A stretch of 64,000 nucleotides of DNA, from contig NZ_RSEK01000007.1 of NCBI RefSeq assembly GCF_003958635.1, forward strand, positions 1 through 64,000. The letters are read 5' to 3'. Both the position numbers and the translations under genes were made by a program. This stretch comes from Altericroceibacterium xinjiangense. Lineage in GTDB: Bacteria; Pseudomonadota; Alphaproteobacteria; Sphingomonadales; Sphingomonadaceae. Shown in pieces: positions 51,792-61,337 of this stretch. The stretch's first letter is position 1. Each line of letters opens with the position of its first letter. The notes beneath the pieces are model-generated. The model saw only the letters and a program-made list of their open reading frames with translations. It did not search any database and had not been told where the DNA came from.

Positions 51792-53591
51792 TTGACCCTG
51801 ATAGAGGATTACGCCCTGATCGGCGATTGCGAGACCGCCGCGCTGGTCGGGCGCGACGGCTCGATCGATTGGCTGTGCTGGCCCCGGTTCGACTCCGGCG
51901 CGTGCTTTGCCGCCTTGCTCGGCTCTCCCGCCAACGGGCGGTGGCTGATCGCGCCTACGGATGCGAGCCCGCGCGTGACACGCCGGTACCGCGAAGGAAC
52001 GCTGATCCTTGAGACGGAATTCACTACTGCCACCGGGCGCGTCACCCTGATCGACTTCATGCCGCCGCGCCATTCAGCTTCCGACCTTGTCCGCATCATC
52101 GTGGGAGAAGAAGGCCGAGTGGACCTGCGAACCGAGCTGATCCTCCGCTTCGACTACGGATCCGTGGTCCCGTGGGTTACCCGGCTGGGCCCCAACCGGA
52201 TCCAGGCGACTGCCGGGCCGGATTCGGTGACGCTGGACAGCGATGTCCCGCTGCATGGCGAAGACATGAGGACGGTGGGCGAATTCACAATCGAAGCGGG
52301 CCAGACCGTCTCCTTCGTGCTCGCGCATTCCCCTTCCCACCTGCCGGTTCCCGACCGGGTGGACCCGGCCCGCGCCTTGTCCCAGACGGATTACTTCTGG
52401 CGCGACTGGTCCAGCCGCTGCACCTACGAGGGCAAGTGGGCCGACGCGGTGCTGCGGTCCCACATCGTGCTGAAGGCGCTGACCTACGCCCCCACCGGCG
52501 GGATTGTCGCCGCGCCCACGACTTCGCTTCCCGAATGGATTGGCGGCCCGCGGAACTGGGATTACCGCTATTGCTGGCTTCGGGACGCGACGCTGACGCT
52601 GCTGTCACTGATGAATGCGGGCTATTTCGAAGAGGCGCAGCACTGGCGCAAGTGGCTGATGCGCGCGCTGGCTGGCAATCCGGCCGACGCGCAGATCATG
52701 TACGGGATCGCCGGGGAACGGCGCTTGCCGGAAATGACGCTGGACTGGCTGCCGGGATATGAGAACTCCCGCCCCGTTCGGATCGGGAACGCCGCTGCCG
52801 GGCAGCTCCAGCTCGATGTCTTCGGGGAAGTAATGGATGCGCTCCACCAGGCCCGACAGGCGGACCTGGAAGGCAGCACGGAGAGTTGGGCGCTGGAGCG
52901 GTCGCTGATCGACCGGCTCGAAGAGATCTGGTCCCTGCCTGACGAAGGCATTTGGGAAGTGCGAGGTGAACAGCGCCACTTCACCCATTCCAAGGTCATG
53001 GCCTGGGTCGCGTTCGACCGGATGATCCGTTCAGCCGAGGAGTTCGGGTTCGAAGGGCCCGTCGGCCGCTGGCGCATGCTGCGGGAAAGAATCCACCAGG
53101 ACGTATGCGAGAAGGCCTGGAACGAGCAGGTTGGCGCGTTCACCCAGTCCTATGGATCGGACACGCTGGACGCGAGCGTGCTGGTAATGCCGCTGGTCGG
53201 GTTCATTTCGCCCGACGATCCCCGGATGCGGGCCACCGTCAGCGCAATCGAGCAGCGGTTGATGAGGGACGGGTTCGTGCTGCGCTACGACAGCGGCAAG
53301 ACCGATGACGGCCTGCCCGAGGGTGAGGGAGCGTTCCTGGCCTGCAGTTTCTGGCTGGCCGACAACCTGTTCCTGCAAAAGCGGTACGCCGAAGCGGAAG
53401 AGCTGTTCGAACGGCTGCTGGCCATCCGCAACGATGTCGGCCTGCTGGCTGAGGAATACGACCCGGCCGCGAAACGGCAGCTGGGCAACTTCCCGCAGGC
53501 GTTTTCCCACCTCGCCCTTGCCGAGACTGCGATGAACATGGGATCGCGGCACAAGCCGGTGGAACAGCGCGGGGGTGCCAAACCGCGCTGA
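51792..53591 (+). CDS. GH15 family glucoamylase/trehalase-like glycosidase (paralogue)
   Basis: 599 residues from a TTG at 51792 giving MTLIEDYALIGDCETAALVG. NWDYRYCWLRDATLTLLSL, HFTHSKVMAWVAFDR and NFPQAFSHLALAET align along the full length with the GH15 protein at 33156, so they are paralogues. Several differences near the predicted substrate pocket suggest distinct specificity. No signal peptide, so it is cytosolic. No ATG is available nearby; ribosome binding is probably by the GGAGCAGG eight bases before. It is convergent with the CDF transporter, ten bases away. Confidence 0.9.
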   Translation: MTLIEDYALIGDCETAALVGRDGSIDWLCWPRFDSGACFAALLGSPANGRWLIAPTDASPRVTRRYREGTLILETEFTTATGRVTLIDFMPPRHSASDLVRIIVGEEGRVDLRTELILRFDYGSVVPWVTRLGPNRIQATAGPDSVTLDSDVPLHGEDMRTVGEFTIEAGQTVSFVLAHSPSHLPVPDRVDPARALSQTDYFWRDWSSRCTYEGKWADAVLRSHIVLKALTYAPTGGIVAAPTTSLPEWIGGPRNWDYRYCWLRDATLTLLSLMNAGYFEEAQHWRKWLMRALAGNPADAQIMYGIAGERRLPEMTLDWLPGYENSRPVRIGNAAAGQLQLDVFGEVMDALHQARQADLEGSTESWALERSLIDRLEEIWSLPDEGIWEVRGEQRHFTHSKVMAWVAFDRMIRSAEEFGFEGPVGRWRMLRERIHQDVCEKAWNEQVGAFTQSYGSDTLDASVLVMPLVGFISPDDPRMRATVSAIEQRLMRDGFVLRYDSGKTDDGLPEGEGAFLACSFWLADNLFLQKRYAEAEELFERLLAIRNDVGLLAEEYDPAAKRQLGNFPQAFSHLALAETAMNMGSRHKPVEQRGGAKPR

Positions 53592-53600
53592 GCGGCCGCA

Positions 53601-54566
53601 TCACGGGCAGCGAGTGTGGGACTCCAGCGCGCAGATCGCGCTGTCCTGCTCGATCTGCAGGGTCGTGTGCCCGATGCCGAACCGGTCGCGGATCATTTCG
53701 GCGGCGTCGTGCAGGAAACCGTCCCCGGGATTGCCGCCGGGCATCACGAGATGGGCGGTCATTGCGGATTCGGTCGTGCTCATCGCCCACACGTGCAGGT
53801 CGTGCACGGCCGCCACTCCCGGCATTTCGGACAAGCGGCGTTCCACTTCGCGCGTGTCGACGTTCGACGGCGCGGCGTTGAGCGACATGGCCACCGCTTC
53901 GCTGAGCAGGCCCCAGGTGCTCCACACGATCACCGCCACGATCAGCAGGCTGACGGCGGGATCGATCCACTGCCAGCCGGTATAGCCGATCACCAGCGCG
54001 GCAATGACGACTCCGGCCGAAACCGCCGCGTCGGCGGCCATGTGCAGGAAGGCGCCGCGAATGTTGATATCGCCCTTGCGTCCGCGCGCGAACAGCAGCG
54101 CCGTTCCGGTGTTGATGGCAATGCCGATGGCGGCAACGACCATCACCGTGCCGCTGGCGATTGGCTGGGGGTCGCTGAAGCGCACGAACGCCTGCCAGGC
54201 GATTCCCGCGGCTGCCAGCATCAGGAACAAGCCGTTGAACAGCGCCGCCAGAATCGAGCTGCCGAGCAGTCCGTAGGTGTAGCGGGAGTTCGGGGCCTTC
54301 TTGCCCAGCAGGACCGCCGCCCAGGCGACCACCAGCCCGATGACGTCGCTCAGGTTGTGTCCGGCATCGGCCAGCAGGGCGAGCGAGTTGGCGAGGAAAC
54401 CATAGCTCGCCTCGATCGCGACGAACGCGACGTTGAGCCCGATGCCGACGGCAAACGCCCTGCCGTACGAATCCGGCGCATGGGAATGCGCATGACCGTG
54501 GCCATGCCCATGGTGCGCGTGATGATGACCGTGACCCACGAATCCCCCTTCAGGGCCATGTTGCAC
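53601..54566 (-). CDS. Cation diffusion facilitator (zinc-type) exporter
   Basis: 321 residues from a GTG with AGGAGAGG at good distance. The first 30 residues form a His-rich metal-binding segment. Six transmembrane helices follow, with the TM2 metal site LLADAGHNLSDVIGL (His/Asp) and the TM5 site HMAADAAVSAG. The cytosolic C-terminal domain contains HDLHVWAMSTTESAMT. It exports Zn2+ or a similar divalent ion by proton exchange. The frame continues upstream but without similarity. It follows the SnoaL-domain gene on the same strand, with 62 bases between. Confidence 0.93.
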   Translation of the reverse strand: MQHGPEGGFVGHGHHHAHHGHGHGHAHSHAPDSYGRAFAVGIGLNVAFVAIEASYGFLANSLALLADAGHNLSDVIGLVVAWAAVLLGKKAPNSRYTYGLLGSSILAALFNGLFLMLAAAGIAWQAFVRFSDPQPIASGTVMVVAAIGIAINTGTALLFARGRKGDINIRGAFLHMAADAAVSAGVVIAALVIGYTGWQWIDPAVSLLIVAVIVWSTWGLLSEAVAMSLNAAPSNVDTREVERRLSEMPGVAAVHDLHVWAMSTTESAMTAHLVMPGGNPGDGFLHDAAEMIRDRFGIGHTTLQIEQDSAICALESHTRCP

Positions 54567-54627
54567 AATCGGCCTCTCCTGCGCCAGCGCGCAGCTTCGG
54601 CTCAAGCCTTCAGAGAAATCGCGCAGG

Positions 54628-55449
54628 CTATTCGGGGCTGCGTGTCGTTTGCGGCTCCCCGGCACGAGCCACCCGGATTTCGGAGATCAGCCCATCGCGG
54701 AGGGTGTAGAACACGAACACCCGCACTTCGACCGATTCCCCAGCCGCCAGCGGCGCGACCACGAAATCGGGGGCGTCCGCCACGGCCGTGAAGCGGCTGG
54801 TGGTGTCGACGAAGATCGCATCGTCATCCGCCAGCAGCGTGTGAATCGTCAGGTGCTCCCGCACTTGCTCAAACATCGGGCGGTAGAAACCGACGATTCC
54901 CTGCTTGCCTTCGATCAGCGGCAGGTTGGGAAGCTTCAGGATAACGTCGTCGGTGTAGAACGCGGAAAATCGTTCCGCATCCGCGTTGCTGAACGCGGCG
55001 GCGTAAGCGAGATAGGCTGCCTTCTGGCTGGCATGGCCGCCGAGCCGGGGCGCCTTGGTCACGCCGTATTCCGGCGGCCATGTCATGGAGTTGAGCGCGG
55101 CGACCTTTTCGTCCTTGAGAGTGTAGGTGACGTGGAACTTCACCGTCACCGTATCGCCGGGGTAAAGATGTCCGAACGGGAAATCCGGCCGCTCCTTCAC
55201 CGCATGGAAATCCATGTCCACGTCGGCGAACAGCACGTCGCCATTCCGGGCGAAGTGCTGCAGCCGCATGACCTCGCGCACCCCGTCGTGCGCCCAGGCC
55301 AGGAAGTCCTTCAGTCCCTGCTTGCCGTGATGACGCCGGGTGCCGCCGGTAAAGGTCAGGTCCTCGTGATAGAACCGTTCGACCAGCGTCTCGTCGTCGC
55401 CGGAGTTGAAGACCGCAATGTAATCGGCATAGTCGAACGGTTTCGTCAT
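54628..55449 (-). CDS. Double SnoaL-like (NTF2 fold) protein
   Basis: 273 residues with two copies of the NTF2-like cone fold: about 1-125 (VFNSGDDETLVERFYHEDLTF) and about 145-260 (AAFSNADAERFSAFYTDDVIL). Such domains act as isomerases, dehydratases, hydroxylases or simple binding proteins. The start overlaps the aldehyde dehydrogenase stop as TGATG, so it probably works on the same substrate as the ALDH/GMC module. No signal peptide. The two halves are recognisably related, suggesting internal duplication. The specific reaction is not known. Confidence 0.82.
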   Translation of the reverse strand: MTKPFDYADYIAVFNSGDDETLVERFYHEDLTFTGGTRRHHGKQGLKDFLAWAHDGVREVMRLQHFARNGDVLFADVDMDFHAVKERPDFPFGHLYPGDTVTVKFHVTYTLKDEKVAALNSMTWPPEYGVTKAPRLGGHASQKAAYLAYAAAFSNADAERFSAFYTDDVILKLPNLPLIEGKQGIVGFYRPMFEQVREHLTIHTLLADDDAIFVDTTSRFTAVADAPDFVVAPLAAGESVEVRVFVFYTLRDGLISEIRVARAGEPQTTRSPE

Positions 55450-56942
55450 CAGAGCGCCACCGTCACCGCTTTCAGCTCGGTATAGGCTTCAACGCCTGCC
55501 CGGCCGTTCTCGCGGCCCCAGCCTGATGCCTTGTACCCGCCCAGCGGCAGCGATGGATCGACGCCCGCGCCGCCATTGATCCGCACGGTGCCGGCCTGCA
55601 GCCGCTTCGTCAGCTTGAGCGCGTTGGAGATGTCCCGCGTCCAGATGGCGGAGGACAAGCCGTATTCGCTGGCATTGGCTTGTTCCGCAATCGCGTCGAT
55701 CTCGCCATCGCCGAAGCGCATCGCACACAGCACGGGACCGAAGATTTCTTCCTCCACAACCTTCATGCCTGAAGCCGTGCCGGTGAGGACCGTCGGCTGG
55801 ACGAAGTAGCCCTCGCCGTCGATCCGCTGCCCGCCTGCCGCCACGGTGGCGCCTTCGCCGGCGCCGCTTTCAATGTAGCCGAGCACGCGCTCCAGCTGCT
55901 TCTCGCTGACGAGCGGCCCCATCTCGGTTCCGGGGGCGAGCCCGGCGCCGACCTTCAGCGACCGGGCGCGTTCGGCAATGCCTTCGATCACGCGGTCGGC
56001 GATTGCCTCATGCACGAACAGGCGCGATCCGGCGGCGCAGACTTGCCCCGAATTCCCGAAAATCCCCATCGCCGCGGCTGGGATTGCCTTGTCGAGATCG
56101 GCGTCGGCGAAGATCACCACCGGCGACTTGCCGCCCAGTTCCAGCGACACGCGCTTGAGGTTGCCGGTCGACGCATGGACGATCGACTTGCCGACCGACG
56201 TGGAGCCGGTGAACGAGATCTTGTCCACGTCCTTGTGTTCGGCCAGCGCCGCTCCGGCCGTTGCGCCGAAGCCGGTGACGATGTTGACCACGCCCGCCGG
56301 AAAGCCCGCTTCCTGCACCAGTTCCGCCAGGATCACCGCGGTCAGCGGCGTCTGTTCAGCTGGCTTGAGCACCACGGTGCAGCCGGCAGACAGCGCCGGG
56401 GCGATCTTCGACACGGCCATAACGAAGGGGAAGTTCCACGGCACAATCGAGCCGACGACGCCGACCGGTTCACGCAAAGTGAAGGCGTGCCATTCACCGG
56501 GAGCGGAGGGGGTCAGCGTCTCGCCTGCGAGTTTCGTCGCCCATCCTGCGTTGTAGCGCAGCTGTCCGGCCGCCCCCATCACCCCGGCGAACTTCGCCAT
56601 CATGAAGGGCATTCCGTTGTCGAGCGTTTCCGTGAGGGCGATCCGCTCCCCTTCCCGCTCGATCAGGCTGGCCAGCTTCAGCAGCATGTCCGCCCGGGTG
56701 GCGGGCGGGGTTGCGGCCCATTTCGGGAAAGCGGCGCGGGCGGCCTTTACCGCCCGGTCGATATCCTCCGCCGCGCCGGAAGCAGCGCTGGCGAACGTTT
56801 CGCCGGTCGCCGGATCGGTCACGTCGAAGGTCTCGCCGCTGGCGGCGGCTACGAATTCGCCATCGATGAACAGCTTGCGCGCCTTGGATTCAAGCTCGCT
56901 GCGCAGGGAGTTCAGCGTATCGGGGGAAAACGGTGCGGTCAT
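55449..56942 (-). CDS. NAD-dependent aldehyde dehydrogenase
   Basis: 497 residues. [18 protein letters not shown] begins the cofactor region, [11 protein letters not shown] the Gly motif, LELGGKSP the catalytic Glu (about 268), and [10 protein letters not shown] the catalytic Cys (about 302). It oxidises an aldehyde to the acid. A 31-codon upstream extension is open, but [10 protein letters not shown] is family-like. It lies 37 bases after a GMC oxidoreductase on the same strand, so alcohol to aldehyde to acid is the likely order. The carbon source is unknown. Confidence 0.95.
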   Translation of the reverse strand: MTAPFSPDTLNSLRSELESKARKLFIDGEFVAAASGETFDVTDPATGETFASAASGAAEDIDRAVKAARAAFPKWAATPPATRADMLLKLASLIEREGERIALTETLDNGMPFMMAKFAGVMGAAGQLRYNAGWATKLAGETLTPSAPGEWHAFTLREPVGVVGSIVPWNFPFVMAVSKIAPALSAGCTVVLKPAEQTPLTAVILAELVQEAGFPAGVVNIVTGFGATAGAALAEHKDVDKISFTGSTSVGKSIVHASTGNLKRVSLELGGKSPVVIFADADLDKAIPAAAMGIFGNSGQVCAAGSRLFVHEAIADRVIEGIAERARSLKVGAGLAPGTEMGPLVSEKQLERVLGYIESGAGEGATVAAGGQRIDGEGYFVQPTVLTGTASGMKVVEEEIFGPVLCAMRFGDGEIDAIAEQANASEYGLSSAIWTRDISNALKLTKRLQAGTVRINGGAGVDPSLPLGGYKASGWGRENGRAGVEAYTELKAVTVAL

Positions 56943-56979
56943 GTCGTGGCCTTTCGGTTGGCGATGGCGTTCTGCCGCT

Positions 56980-58686
56980 TCACGCGGCGCGGTCCTTGCG
57001 GACCGGGATCTCCTCGGGAGGAAGCGAGCGGCCAAGGATCAGGTCGGCGGCGCGTTCCGCGACCATGATCGTCGGCCCGTTGGTGTTGCCGCCCGGCACG
57101 GTCGGCATGACGGACGCATCCACCACGCGCAGCCCCTCAATCCCCCGCACGCGCAACTGGGGATCGCAGACGCTGTCGGGATTGCCGCCCATTGCGCAGG
57201 TGCCGACCGGGTGTTGGGTGACCCCGGCGTTGGCGCGGATGAATTCGTCCAGTTCGTCCGCTTCCGTCAGATCGGCGCCGGGCAGGATTTCCCGCCCGGT
57301 CAGATCGGCTTGCGGCGGGGTGCTGTAGATCTTGCGGACAATCTCGATCCCCCGGCGCGCGGTTTCGAAATCGGCTGCATCGGAAAAGATGTTGAGCGTT
57401 ATTGAGGGCAAGTCCTTCGGATCGGCGGACTTCAGCTTGACCCAGCCGTGGCTGCGCGGGTGGAGCAGGATGACGTCCGCGGTCATCCGGTGCTCCTGCC
57501 GTTCGCCGACGCCAGGGACCCATATCTTCGCGTCCATCCGCACCGGGTTGGACCAGACCTGGATATCCGGTTGGGCCAGGTCCGGCCGGGTCTTCAGGAT
57601 CGGATTGCAGCTGTTCACCTGCGTGGCAAATACGCCCTTGCCGGTCAGCGCCCAGCGAAGGACGGACAGCGCAACCTTGTCGAAGCGAAGCTGGTTAAGG
57701 AAACTTTCCGGTTTCGCCATCGCGAAATGGACCGGAACCCGCGGGTGTTCCTGCAGGTTGCGCCCGACCATCGGCGCGTCGAGCACCGGATCGATCCCCA
57801 CGTCGCGCAAATGCTCCGCCGGGCCGATGCCGGACAGCATCAGCAACTGCGGCGAGTTATAGCTGCCGCCGGACAGGATCACCTCGCGCCGGGCACCAAA
57901 GTAGCGGACCTCGCCCTCCCGCTCCACTTCCACGCCCACGGCCTGGCGGTTCTCGATCAGGACGCGGCGCGTCATCGCCCGGGTGATCACCGTCAGGTTC
58001 GGGCGGGACAAGACGGGCGCGAGATAGGCGCGGGCGGTGCTGGCCCGGCGACCTTTTTCGTCAATCGTCAGCTCACCCCGGGCAAAGCCTTCCTCCACTT
58101 CTGCGTGAAGATCTTCGGTGGTGTCGAACCCGGCCGCCTTGGCCGTGCGCATCAGCGGTTCGTGCAGGAGGTGATCGGTCTGGATCGGCTGGACCGCCAG
58201 CGGGCCGCTGTCGCCGTGATACGGCCCCGCCCCGCGCCAGCTGCGCTCCATCTTCTTGAAATAGGGCAAGACGTCGGAATAGGACCAGCCTTCGCAGCCC
58301 ATCTGCCGCCAGGTGTCGAAGTCCAGACTGTGCCCGCGCATGAAGAACATGCCGTTGACGGAGGACGATCCGCCCAGCATCCGCCCGCGCGGAACCGACA
58401 GGCGGAGTCCGCCCAGATGCGGTTCCGGCTCCGTCATCATCGGCCAGGTGAAATCCGGGTTCATGAACGCGCGCATGAAGCCCAGCGGCATGGAGACCAG
58501 CCAGTGCTTGTCGCTGCCGCCTGCTTCCAGCAGCAGGACGCGCTTGTCCGGGTCCGCGCTCAGCCGATTGGCAAGTACGCAGCCGGCGGAACCGGCGCCG
58601 ACGATGATGTAATCGTAGATTGCCGGATCAGAAATGAGAGCCTCCGCACGTTTCGCCGCGCCGGCTGCCGTGTCCAGGTCGGTCAT
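56980..58686 (-). CDS. GMC family flavin-dependent alcohol/choline-type oxidoreductase
   Basis: 568 residues. The FAD motif YDYIIVGAGSAGCVLANRL is at about 24-42, the GMC signature 1 RMLGGSSSVNGMFFMRG near 102, and signature 2 near 285 (SGGSYNSPQLLMLSG). The active-site His lies in QHPVGTCAMG, and the tail PGGNTNGPTIMVAERAADLI is conserved. It oxidises primary alcohols (choline, glucose, aliphatic or polyether alcohols) to aldehydes. The adjacent ALDH supports this. No signal peptide was found. A paralogue is divergently encoded 173 bases away. Confidence 0.93.
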   Translation of the reverse strand: MTDLDTAAGAAKRAEALISDPAIYDYIIVGAGSAGCVLANRLSADPDKRVLLLEAGGSDKHWLVSMPLGFMRAFMNPDFTWPMMTEPEPHLGGLRLSVPRGRMLGGSSSVNGMFFMRGHSLDFDTWRQMGCEGWSYSDVLPYFKKMERSWRGAGPYHGDSGPLAVQPIQTDHLLHEPLMRTAKAAGFDTTEDLHAEVEEGFARGELTIDEKGRRASTARAYLAPVLSRPNLTVITRAMTRRVLIENRQAVGVEVEREGEVRYFGARREVILSGGSYNSPQLLMLSGIGPAEHLRDVGIDPVLDAPMVGRNLQEHPRVPVHFAMAKPESFLNQLRFDKVALSVLRWALTGKGVFATQVNSCNPILKTRPDLAQPDIQVWSNPVRMDAKIWVPGVGERQEHRMTADVILLHPRSHGWVKLKSADPKDLPSITLNIFSDAADFETARRGIEIVRKIYSTPPQADLTGREILPGADLTEADELDEFIRANAGVTQHPVGTCAMGGNPDSVCDPQLRVRGIEGLRVVDASVMPTVPGGNTNGPTIMVAERAADLILGRSLPPEEIPVRKDRAA

Positions 58687-58735
58687 GCCATCCCCTTTTC
58701 GCCGGCGACTGGCTGTTCTTTGATCGCCTGCAGAT

Positions 58736-58763
58736 GTCCTATCCCGCCACCGGACAGTGTCAA
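58736..58763 (-). promoter_or_regulatory. Possible sigma-70 promoter of the leftward GMC-ALDH-SnoaL operon
   Basis: On the minus strand TTGACA (58763-58758) is followed after 16 bases by TAGGAC (58741-58736). It sits about 50 bases before the ATG of the GMC gene. The -35 box is perfect and the -10 is weak. Confidence 0.4.
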
Positions 58764-58859
58764 TCACCGATCCGCCTCACCCCCATCGCCGCTTGCGCCC
58801 GAAGGCTTGAACGGAAATAGTGCGCAAAACAGCGTAACGCGGAAGAGGGTAAGGCCGAC

Positions 58860-60500
58860 ATGGCGGATTCGTTCGATTACATCATCGTGGGCGCCGGTTC
58901 CGCCGGCTGCGTCATCGCTAACCGGCTGACGGAAGACCCGTCGGTTTCGGTCCTGCTGCTGGAAGCGGGGGGTGAGGACAAGCAGTTCTTCTACCGGCTC
59001 GCCCTGGGGTTCCACAGCTGGCGCTATCCCGAAACTAACTGGGATTACGAGACAGAGCCGGAACCGCACCTGGGCGGCAGGCGCATCGGCTTGCCGCGTG
59101 GGAAGGTGCTGGGGGGATCCTCCACCATCAACGCCATGCTCTATTCGCGCGGGCACCCGGGCGATTACGACTTATGGCGCCAGATGGGCTGCACCGGATG
59201 GGGTTTTGAGGATGTCCTGCCCTACTTCCGGCGCGCGGAGACCAACTGGCGCGGGGAGACGGACTACCACGGCGGCTCCGGCCCCCTGCAGGTCAGCCGC
59301 GTGCCAACGGAGCGGTTCCTGGGCAAACCGGTGATCGAGGCAGCGCGCCGCCTGGGCTATCCGATCACCGACGATCACCATGGCGAACAGCCGGAAGGCT
59401 TCGGCGGCGGGGATACGACCACGGACGCGCGCGGGCGGCGGTCCAGCGCCTCGCGCGCTTACCTGGATCCGGTCCGTTCCCGCCCCAACCTCACGATTAT
59501 CACCCGGGCGATGGCTCGCCGCATCCTGATGCAGAACCGCCGGGCCGTGGGCGTGGAAGTGGAGCGGGACGGAGAAGTCCGCTACTTCGGCGCCCGGCGG
59601 GAGGTGATCCTGTCCGGCGGCGTCTACAACTCGCCCCAATTGCTGATGCTATCAGGCATCGGCCCGGCGGAACACTTGCGCGAGATGGGGATCGAGCCGG
59701 TGGCCGACCTCCCCGGGGTGGGCCGCAACCTGTCGGAGCACGCCGGCTTCTGGTCGCAGTATGCGACGAAGGAAAACGTTACCCTGCTCAATGAGCTGAG
59801 GGCCGACAAGCTGGCGCTTTCGTTCGCCCGCTGGCTGGTGTTCGGAACCGGGGTGATGGCATCCCAGTGCAACAGCTGCCACGCCGAAATCCGCACGCAG
59901 GAAGACGTCGCCCAGCCCGACATCCAGATCTACTTCAACCCCGTGCGCGCCGACGCCAAACCGTGGTTCCCCGGGATTGGAGAACGGCAGGAACACCGCC
60001 TGACCGCCGTTACCTGCCTGCTCCAGCCGCGCAGCCGCGGCTGGGTGAAACTGCGGTCCGCCGATCCGAAGGACAAGGTGCGGATCACCCTGAACCTGAT
60101 GGCCGACCAGTGGGATGTGGATACGCTGGTCCGCGGCGTTGAACGCGTGCGGGAACTCTACGCCACGCCGCCACTATCCGATCTTGTCGCACGCGAACTG
60201 ATGCCTGGGCCGGATGTCCGCTCCCGCGACGAGATCGAGGCCTGGTTGCGTGAGACGCTGATCACCACGCACCATTCTGTCGGCACGTGCGCAATGGGCA
60301 TCGGAGAAGAAGCGGTGGTCGATCCGCAACTGCGCGTTCGGGGGATCGAGGGCCTGCGGGTGTGCGATGCCTCGATCATGCCGACCGTGCCTGGCGGCAA
60401 CACCAACGCCCCTTCGATCATGGTCGGCGAGAAGGCGGCGGACCTGATCCGCGGCCAGTCCCTCCCCGCGGCAGACATCGACAGGCGCGAAGCGGCCTGA
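58860..60500 (+). CDS. GMC family flavin-dependent oxidoreductase (paralogue)
   Basis: 546 residues. FDYIIVGAGSAGCVIANRL, KVLGGSSTINAMLYSRG, LSGGVYNSPQLLMLSG and HHSVGTCAMG match the GMC fold throughout. It aligns end to end with the divergent neighbour at 56980-58686, the active-site pair being HH here against QH there. It likely oxidises a related alcohol. GAGGGTAAGG precedes the ATG. A strong hairpin terminator directly follows the stop. No signal peptide. Confidence 0.93.
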   Translation: MADSFDYIIVGAGSAGCVIANRLTEDPSVSVLLLEAGGEDKQFFYRLALGFHSWRYPETNWDYETEPEPHLGGRRIGLPRGKVLGGSSTINAMLYSRGHPGDYDLWRQMGCTGWGFEDVLPYFRRAETNWRGETDYHGGSGPLQVSRVPTERFLGKPVIEAARRLGYPITDDHHGEQPEGFGGGDTTTDARGRRSSASRAYLDPVRSRPNLTIITRAMARRILMQNRRAVGVEVERDGEVRYFGARREVILSGGVYNSPQLLMLSGIGPAEHLREMGIEPVADLPGVGRNLSEHAGFWSQYATKENVTLLNELRADKLALSFARWLVFGTGVMASQCNSCHAEIRTQEDVAQPDIQIYFNPVRADAKPWFPGIGERQEHRLTAVTCLLQPRSRGWVKLRSADPKDKVRITLNLMADQWDVDTLVRGVERVRELYATPPLSDLVARELMPGPDVRSRDEIEAWLRETLITTHHSVGTCAMGIGEEAVVDPQLRVRGIEGLRVCDASIMPTVPGGNTNAPSIMVGEKAADLIRGQSLPAADIDRREAA

Positions 60501-60509
60501 GCGAACTTA

Positions 60510-60545
60510 AGGGGACAGGGTCCGCACGCGGGCCTTGTCCCCTTC
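60510..60545 (+). terminator. Terminator after the rightward GMC gene
   Basis: AAGGGGACA pairs with TGTCCCCTT around an 18-base loop that can itself pair partly (GG/CC). It begins ten bases after the GMC stop codon. Confidence 0.7.
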
Positions 60546-60572
60546 CGCAAGCGGTGTTTTTCTTGGCCGGTC

Positions 60573-60589
60573 GTCACAAACCGGTCACA
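60573..60589 (+). promoter_or_regulatory. Direct repeat GTCACA with 11-base period, pho-box-like
   Basis: GTCACA occurs at 60573 and again at 60584. The 11-base spacing is typical of tandem sites bound by PhoB/OmpR-type dimers. It lies about 40 bases before the start of the OmpR-type regulator, so it may be an autoregulatory operator or a PhoB site. Confidence 0.35.
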
Positions 60590-60627
60590 TCGCGGCGGCA
60601 CTTCGTCCTGGTATGAGGGGCGAACCG

Positions 60628-61311
60628 ATGAACCGCGTTACCATCTTCCTGACCAATCCAGCCGCATCCGATTTCGAAGACTACGCCAACGGGGAAAGCC
60701 TCTACCGTTTCGAACGGATCGGACCCGAAGGACCGGATCATACGGTGAGTGGACCGGTGCCGATCTTCATCGATTGGGTGCTGCCGGAGTTGTCGGGACT
60801 GGAAATGTGCCGCCGCCTTCGTGCGGACCCGGCGCTGCGCGATGCGCACATCACCCTAGTTCTGGACTTCGACGATCTGGACGATCGCCGCCGGGCGATC
60901 CGCGCCGGAGCGGACGATTACCTGATCGGCCCGCTGGAGCGCAGAACCGTGCTCGACCGGGTGATGGCGCTGCGCCCCAACCGCCCTTGCGCCAACCGCC
61001 ACGTGGTGGGCGTCTCCAGCCTCGTGGTCGATCTTACGGCCGAACAGGCCCAGTGGAACGGTACGCCGCTGCAGATCCGCCCGAATGAGCTGCGGCTGCT
61101 GTGCTTCTTCACCGAAAACCCGAACCGGGTCTTCTCCCGCCAGGAACTGATCGAGGCGCTGGGCAAGGACAAGTCCCCGGTCGACGAACGGACCGTCGAT
61201 GTGTGGGTCAAGCGGCTGCGCATGGGGCTGAAGCAGGCCGGCGCGCGGCACTTGCTGCGCACGGTCCGCACGCGCGGCTATGTGCTGGATGCCCCTCGCG
61301 CGATGCACTGA
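60628..61311 (+). CDS. OmpR/PhoB-type response regulator with degenerate receiver domain
   Basis: 227 residues. The C-terminal winged helix (about 130-225) is well kept: LQIRPNELRLLCFFTENPNR, VDERTVDVWVKRLRMGL and TVRTRGYVL. The N-terminal receiver keeps an Asp at the phospho position (FIDWVLPELSG), but the acidic pair after strand 1 reads TNP (IFLTNPAA) and the switch Lys is Gly (LIGPLE). Normal Mg-dependent phosphorylation is therefore unlikely. AGGGG precedes the ATG at 60628; an ATG at 60613 is less well placed. No sensor kinase is adjacent. Confidence 0.88.
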   Translation: MNRVTIFLTNPAASDFEDYANGESLYRFERIGPEGPDHTVSGPVPIFIDWVLPELSGLEMCRRLRADPALRDAHITLVLDFDDLDDRRRAIRAGADDYLIGPLERRTVLDRVMALRPNRPCANRHVVGVSSLVVDLTAEQAQWNGTPLQIRPNELRLLCFFTENPNRVFSRQELIEALGKDKSPVDERTVDVWVKRLRMGLKQAGARHLLRTVRTRGYVLDAPRAMH

Positions 61312-61337
61312 TCGCAGCGGTTACCTTGGTTGAAACA

